From NCBI GenBank assembly GCA_028829895.1, contig CM054182.1, positions 59,248,379-59,312,378 on the forward strand: a stretch of DNA of 64,000 nucleotides, read 5' to 3'. The stretch is from Sinotaia quadrata. Lineage: Eukaryota > Mollusca > Gastropoda > Architaenioglossa > Viviparidae. The notes beneath the pieces are model-generated. The model ran no database searches. It had not been told where the DNA came from and worked only from the letters and a program-made list of their open reading frames with translations. The position numbers were made by a program, and so were the translations under genes. This document shows, piece by piece, positions 47,180 to 64,000 of this stretch (positions are counted from its first letter, which is position 1; each line of letters opens with the position of its first letter).

Positions 47180-47880
47180 TTCAGGGTTGGATGCTGCAGG
47201 TGCAACACAGTGACCTTTCATTGCTTGAGGTGTTGTTCCCAGACCAACCGTGCGGTCATTGAAAGGACATATACCACAGGCTTTAAATCCTGGGTATCTG
47301 GGTTGAAAGCCTCTTGGACAAGTGTCTTAAGCATGTGAGGAAAGTCCTTCTTCCCAGCAGGTCCACTTTGTGTCCTAGCTCGCTTTCTGAGCAGCTCCTG
47401 TCATTTCATTTTGATAGGCCTAAAGACTGCCCAGTCCAGTGGCTGCAGATGATGAGTCAGGTGAGCTGGCAGTCTCAGTAAGTCAACATTGTTTGTCTTA
47501 GCCAGCTCAACAAGGTCAAGAGACAAGTGTGAAAAATGCCCATCAAACACGTCATGGGTCTGGCAGAAACATTTTCTTGAACCAGTCTAAGAATGAGGTG
47601 CTTCAATCCAGCCACTGGCGCTCGTGTTGTATGCTGCTCCAGCTGGTCCGTTTTTTATCCAGGCCTTGTAAAGGTTTACACCTTTGTAAACAATGTAGGG
47701 AGGGAGGGATTTTCCACTGGCAGACCCTACACAGTTTACTGTAATTTGTTCTCTTCCTGAACCACCAATGCTTTGGTTCACCCTCCTCGCTCCAACGTCT
47801 GGCAAAGACAGTCTGTCTTTGGATCAGTAACAAACCCTGTATCATCGACATTAAGCCTAGATCTATGTTATTTTCTACAA
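47180..47880 (-). pseudogene. pogo/Tigger-type DDE transposase, broken
   Basis: Read on the minus strand in three frames, the order of motifs matches the DDE_1 superfamily. VDDTGFVTDPK (first catalytic Asp, about 47839-47853) is followed by ARRVNQSIGGSGREQITVNC, SLPPYIVYKG, GPAGAAYNTSASGWIE, LDWFKKMFLPD, HDVFDGHFSH (second Asp, about 47536-47556) and LLRLPAHLTHHLQPLDWAVF then RPIKMK. A stop replaces the next residue, and GFKACGICPFNDRTV follows in yet another frame. At least three frame changes and one in-frame stop make it inactive. The N-terminal DNA-binding part was not found. Confidence 0.85.
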
Positions 47881-47889
47881 GCAAAAATT

Positions 47890-49107
47890 GGAATAATTAT
47901 CTAGTACTCTCGAAACACTATATTTATAAACACAAATTTTATATTGAGATGTTTACTGTATAGTGCTTACAGTGCAATGTTATGTTAAAACATGAATTTA
48001 CTTTATTCTTAATTGCAATAGAGCGGCTTGCAGTCAGCTTTCGTGTGAGGTTCTGGCGTGCACTTCTCAAAACGGGTAGTTTCTTTATGCATTTACCACA
48101 TTCATGTCATTTGTTATTTATTTATTTTTATCATCATTATTTTCCACTCATTCTTATCGATCGTCTTTGAGAATTATACAATTGTTCTTCAAATTGATAA
48201 CGCAGGTCAGTGCATTTTGTCTATAATTAACATTAATATATTTGTTACAAATGACCCAAAATAATGTCCGTTTAGTCACTTAACACTTTAGTGTGGCTGT
48301 ATCGTCGCGACATTTCTGAATTCTCGAGATTTTATTAAATAAAAGCTTTTATTAATAAGTTTTGCAAAATTCACTTGTTGTCTTATTTTGTGGTTTTAAA
48401 TATCTATACAGAACAAAACCCTAACATGAAATAGAAGAACATTTTGCGGCATTTATTATAAACACGTGACCGCAGCTGTATCGATAACTGCTACTGGCGG
48501 TGGGTCGACAGATTTTAAATTATTGGTGCAGATTTTCCTATATATTGCACTTAGAGCCATAACCATCCTTATCCATTTCGAGTTAATCTCTATCTATATA
48601 GATAGCTCTTACTGCCCCTATGAATTTAAAAGCGATCTTATTAAAATTGAAGGGGAAGCAGGATGGAATTTTTGTTTGTTACTGGTGAATGGCATAGAAT
48701 AATTTTACTTGCATTCTGAAACTCCAACGCACTCACATATATACACAAGCAATAATAAAGCACAGATTTACAATATTCTGCAAGATATTTTATATTAAGG
48801 TATGAGCACAGATGTAAACTGTTTTGCAAGAATGCTTTGTAATATTTAAGTTGTGACATTTATATGTGATGTACTTCTAGTATGTATTGTAGTAATAATT
48901 CAGATTATGGATTAACTTCCCCAAAACTTTCTTTAATAAGAAAATCAATGCGCCATTTTAATTTTTCTTTTGTATAACTGAACAATTCATGTGTAGTCTA
49001 CATTGATTTTCTTGAAGCTCTCAGCAAGCACACGACATTGCATATAATTAATGAACACCAATCTTCTGTTTTTCATAAAGTTTGGATCACTTACTACAAG
49101 TGCCACA
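47890..49107 (+). promoter_or_regulatory. Upstream region of the phospho-lyase gene
   Basis: CpGs are somewhat more frequent at 48000-48080 and 48300-48520 (e.g. CACGTGACCGCAG, CTGGCGGTGGGTCGAC), which may contain the promoter of the gene starting at 49108. No TATA box or initiator is convincing, and a non-coding first exon cannot be excluded. Confidence 0.3.
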
Positions 49108-61076
<11,969 letters not shown>

Positions 61077-62580
61077 GTGTGTATCATGGAACAGATGTTG
61101 AGAGATGTGTATTGGCAGTAAGATGATGATATTATACAAACCTTGAAATTCACAGTAAAGCATTCTTTTAATTATTCCCTTTTAAAATAAGGTCTGCTTT
61201 AACCCTATCACTTAATTTTGGAGAACAAGTGAGAAACACTTAAAAAAATAATGAATTAATGTGTGTGTGTGTATATAGGGGGGTTTTGTATGTGTGCTCA
61301 TGCATGCATGTGTTTAGCTATTATTTTATCTTACTGTCCTCATTTCCCAGTATATATCTAGCTGTACATCTACTTATAATGTACATTTGGATTTGATTGC
61401 AAAGTGATGTTTGATAAACATACGTCAGTTTATCTTACTGTCCTCATTTTCCAGTATATATCTAGTGTACATCTACTTATAATGTACATTTGGATTTGAT
61501 TGCAAAGTGATGTTTGATAAACATAAGTGAGTTTAGAATTCTTAATATGTAAATAAATCCATGGATGTTATTATTTAACTTGTAATCAAAAGAAATTGCA
61601 TATGAATTTTTTAATAAAGCAACAAGACAAACTATCATGAAATACTACTATTTACAATCCATTGTATTATTTTAATCACAAACTTACCCCTCACCCAAAA
61701 TAATTAAAGTTTGCTGTGAGTGTTCCTTCAGGTCAAATAGCCTTTCTCTAGCACTTGCTTGGTTACCTGTTTTACTAGATGCTTTCCTAGTGCTTGAACA
61801 TTTTATGTTTTCCTTTTTGTTTACCTGGTTATCTATTTTATTGTTGTAGCTGTTTCCTTTAGTTAATCTGCTTATGTATTTTACTGACATAGACCTTCCC
61901 TTTTGTTTTGGCTGGTTAAGTATTTTATTGATAAAAATTATCACCTTAGAAGTTGTCAAACAATTAAGCTTGGCAGGAAGTGTTTGTTTGCACTTTATGG
62001 TGTGTGCGCATGTGTATGAAGCAGTATTCTGTTTTACAATCAATATACAGCTGCTTTACTAACATTAAACTTTTAAGTATATATAGTGCAAATGGAAGGA
62101 AATGCTTTATGTATATATATGTACAAGGAGGAGTATAATGGGCGTTTTATTATTCAGTTTTGAAAAATATATTATTTGTAAAATATTTCACGTATAATAT
62201 TTTAGTGTCTACTAGTGCATATTTGTGTGTATTTGTCATTAACTCTTTACTTGTATTTATTGAGCTGCTGTCTCAGTGACTCTCATTTAGATCAAAACAG
62301 CTGCAAAATCAACTAGTCATTTTGCTTATTAGATCTGACACCCCACATAATAGGATTTTATGAAGTGAGAGCAAAATGGATTATCATTTTTGAACAGTAA
62401 TAACACCCACAAAATGAGCTCTAATCAATAATAGTAATAAAAGTACTCAAAAATGATCTTATCATTCAAAAATCTCTGTAAAAAATACCTTGATTTAGTG
62501 CATTTGTTGAAAAACCAGTGATACCATTTTTTTCTGACAACTGATAATAATAAGGAATAAAAATATATTTTTAAAGTATT
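61077..62580. other. Phospho-lyase intron 6, left part; two-copy duplication at 61326-61530
   Basis: The block TTATCTTACTGTCCTCATTT through TATAATGTACATTTGGATTT to GATGTTTGATAAACATA is present twice, about 106 bp apart. The rest is AT-rich. The 119-codon minus-strand frame at 61684-62043 has no recognised similarity. Confidence 0.6.
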
Positions 62581-64000
62581 GTGACGCGCATGGTGCATTA
62601 ATCTCTATTATGCGTTATTACTTATGAATTTGTTTATCATTAATAACCATAATCACTTATCAGTGATTAAATTTAGGATTCATTTCCTAACCTGAATTTC
62701 CCACTCATATATCACTATAAGCTTACACACCACCGGTACATAACTTCTATTCGCAGATGGAACTTCTTACTTAAGGAGTAATCTAAAATCACAACATTAA
62801 TTAACTTTCATTCAAACAATAGCTCATGAACTCCCATCCACCCTCTAACTACTCCAGACATGCATCAATGCATGCGTAAGAAGATATAACAAAAGATAAA
62901 AAGATTTATTATAAAATAATATCTATATCACAAAATACAAGATAAGTTGGAAACAGATCTCATGTTTAAATGTCAGACATCTGATACTCTAATCTAGATA
63001 ATCGATATTTCTACAATGTCTGCCCGAGGAACAATCTCTAACCAGAGTTATGATTTTTCATTAGAGTGAAGAGAAGGAGAATTTAGAGTTAATATAGTAG
63101 TTTAGATTCATAACCTGAATTGTAGATGCAGCATCATACAGAAGATATGAAGAGATTTGTTGTCAACACGATGCCGATGTCCCCCTTCCTCTCATTCCGT
63201 AGTCGGTTGAGCACAATGGGATCGTCTGAACTCAGAACGGCAATGGCGATCGTTTCTCAGTCTCTCACCACCCTGGGATTCTGTGGTTGATTGTAGTCTG
63301 CAAATTACCAAAGCCTCCCCAAGACACAATGCACGTCGTAGAGACTATGCTATCCAGACAGATCGGAGATGGCTCCCAGCTGAACTTAACTGTAGCAAGA
63401 ATGACTGAACGAAGACTGAAGTCTGAACTTTGAAGTGGAATTTGAAGATAGAACACGTTGAAGTTTGAACACTGAAGGTTGAACTTTGAAGATGGAATTT
63501 GAAGGCATGCCCACACTGCAATAACATGGGAGTGTAGTGCTTAGATGCAATTCATAATCCTCCTATTCTCTTTTGCTCTCTCACAAATCATTCAACTTAC
63601 ATTTTATCTGTAAGAGAATTGTTTAGCCCCTTACATCCTTCATTCATCAATACATAATTTTCTAATATGAACTATACATATTAATGAATCAAATAGAAAT
63701 TCTAACATATATCAATCAAAATGCATGAACAATATTTTAATACAAAAATCCTTTAAGTCCATTAATACATTACCGACCAGATGCCTTACCACCGCTAATG
63801 ATTGCCTTCAGACCGAACCCCAAGAAATTGTTGCAAGTGTTTGCAACGAGGCTTGATGGAGTATTTATTAACTCACGCCTCAAAGGATCGGAATCGTCCA
63901 TCTACACCTTTTTTACACCTGTTAGCATCTGTGCAGTATCCTAAATATTTCTGACAGGGGACTGCCTTACTACAAAGCAAGCTGCTAGGAACTTCCCCCC
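62580..64000 (-). mobile_element. Possible LTR-type or other inserted element, minus strand, running off the window
   Basis: From about 62580 to the right edge the sequence is CpG-richer than the intron to the left. On the minus strand a block starting TGTAAGGGGCTAAACAATTC (63635) after a purine run (GAATGAAGGA) ends in GCGCGTCACA near 62580. That would fit a roughly 1-kb LTR with TG...CA ends and a preceding polypurine tract. No retroelement protein is seen, and no target duplication can be tested because the other end is outside the window. Repeats of GAAGTTTGAAC/GAACTTTGAAG occur at 63415-63500. Confidence 0.25.

Noticed and set aside
61684..62043. 119-codon minus-strand open frame
   Set aside because: Lys/Asn-rich, no recognisable domain, and located in a large intron without promoter or splice context.

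Overview
This is eukaryotic, intron-rich, AT-rich genomic DNA from an animal. Long GT-AG introns, many microsatellites and minisatellites, and scattered non-autonomous DNA transposons are visible. The protein matches and repeat style suggest a lophotrochozoan, probably a mollusc. That placement is inference, because no sequence in the window fixes the taxon.

Layout. (1) Positions 1 to about 36,000, plus strand: most of a GFAT gene (glutamine:fructose-6-phosphate amidotransferase, GFPT1-like). It starts inside the glutaminase domain and runs to the stop codon at 35593. The first exons, including the catalytic Cys, lie left of the window. I place fourteen constant or alternative exons plus one candidate 21-nt microexon. 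Two exons of identical length and phase (31188-31349 and 32431-32592) both encode the same 54-residue stretch of the isomerase domain, so they look like a mutually exclusive pair. (2) Positions 37,300-39,000, minus strand: an intronless 401-codon reading frame of a multicopy, probably mobile, uncharacterised family. It sits behind a TATA box and a remarkable heat-shock-element array, and its N-terminal coding part has been deleted. (3) Positions 39,100-47,100: AT-rich intergenic DNA with no gene I can support. (4) Positions 47,180-47,880, minus strand: a broken pogo/Tigger-type DDE transposase. (5) Positions 49,108 to the right edge, plus strand: the first six coding exons of a PLP-dependent class III aminotransferase-family phospho-lyase (ETNPPL/PHYKPL-like). 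The rest of that gene lies beyond the window or was not found.

Transposons with readable ends are two hAT-type MITEs (3536-3797 and 4656-4829, each with a perfect 8-bp target duplication), a decayed piggyBac copy flanked by TTAA (24858-25940), a palindromic MITE (53694-53857) and a 593-bp mariner-type MITE with TA ends (60062-60654). Minisatellites of 52 bp, 23 bp (organised as 115-bp higher-order units), about 20-31 bp and 26-28 bp sit in introns.

Functionally, GFAT makes glucosamine-6-phosphate for the hexosamine pathway, and the ETNPPL/PHYKPL-like enzyme would degrade a phospho-amine. I see no pathway link between them. All splice calls are from reading GT-AG sites and protein frame by eye; no alignment or transcript data were available.
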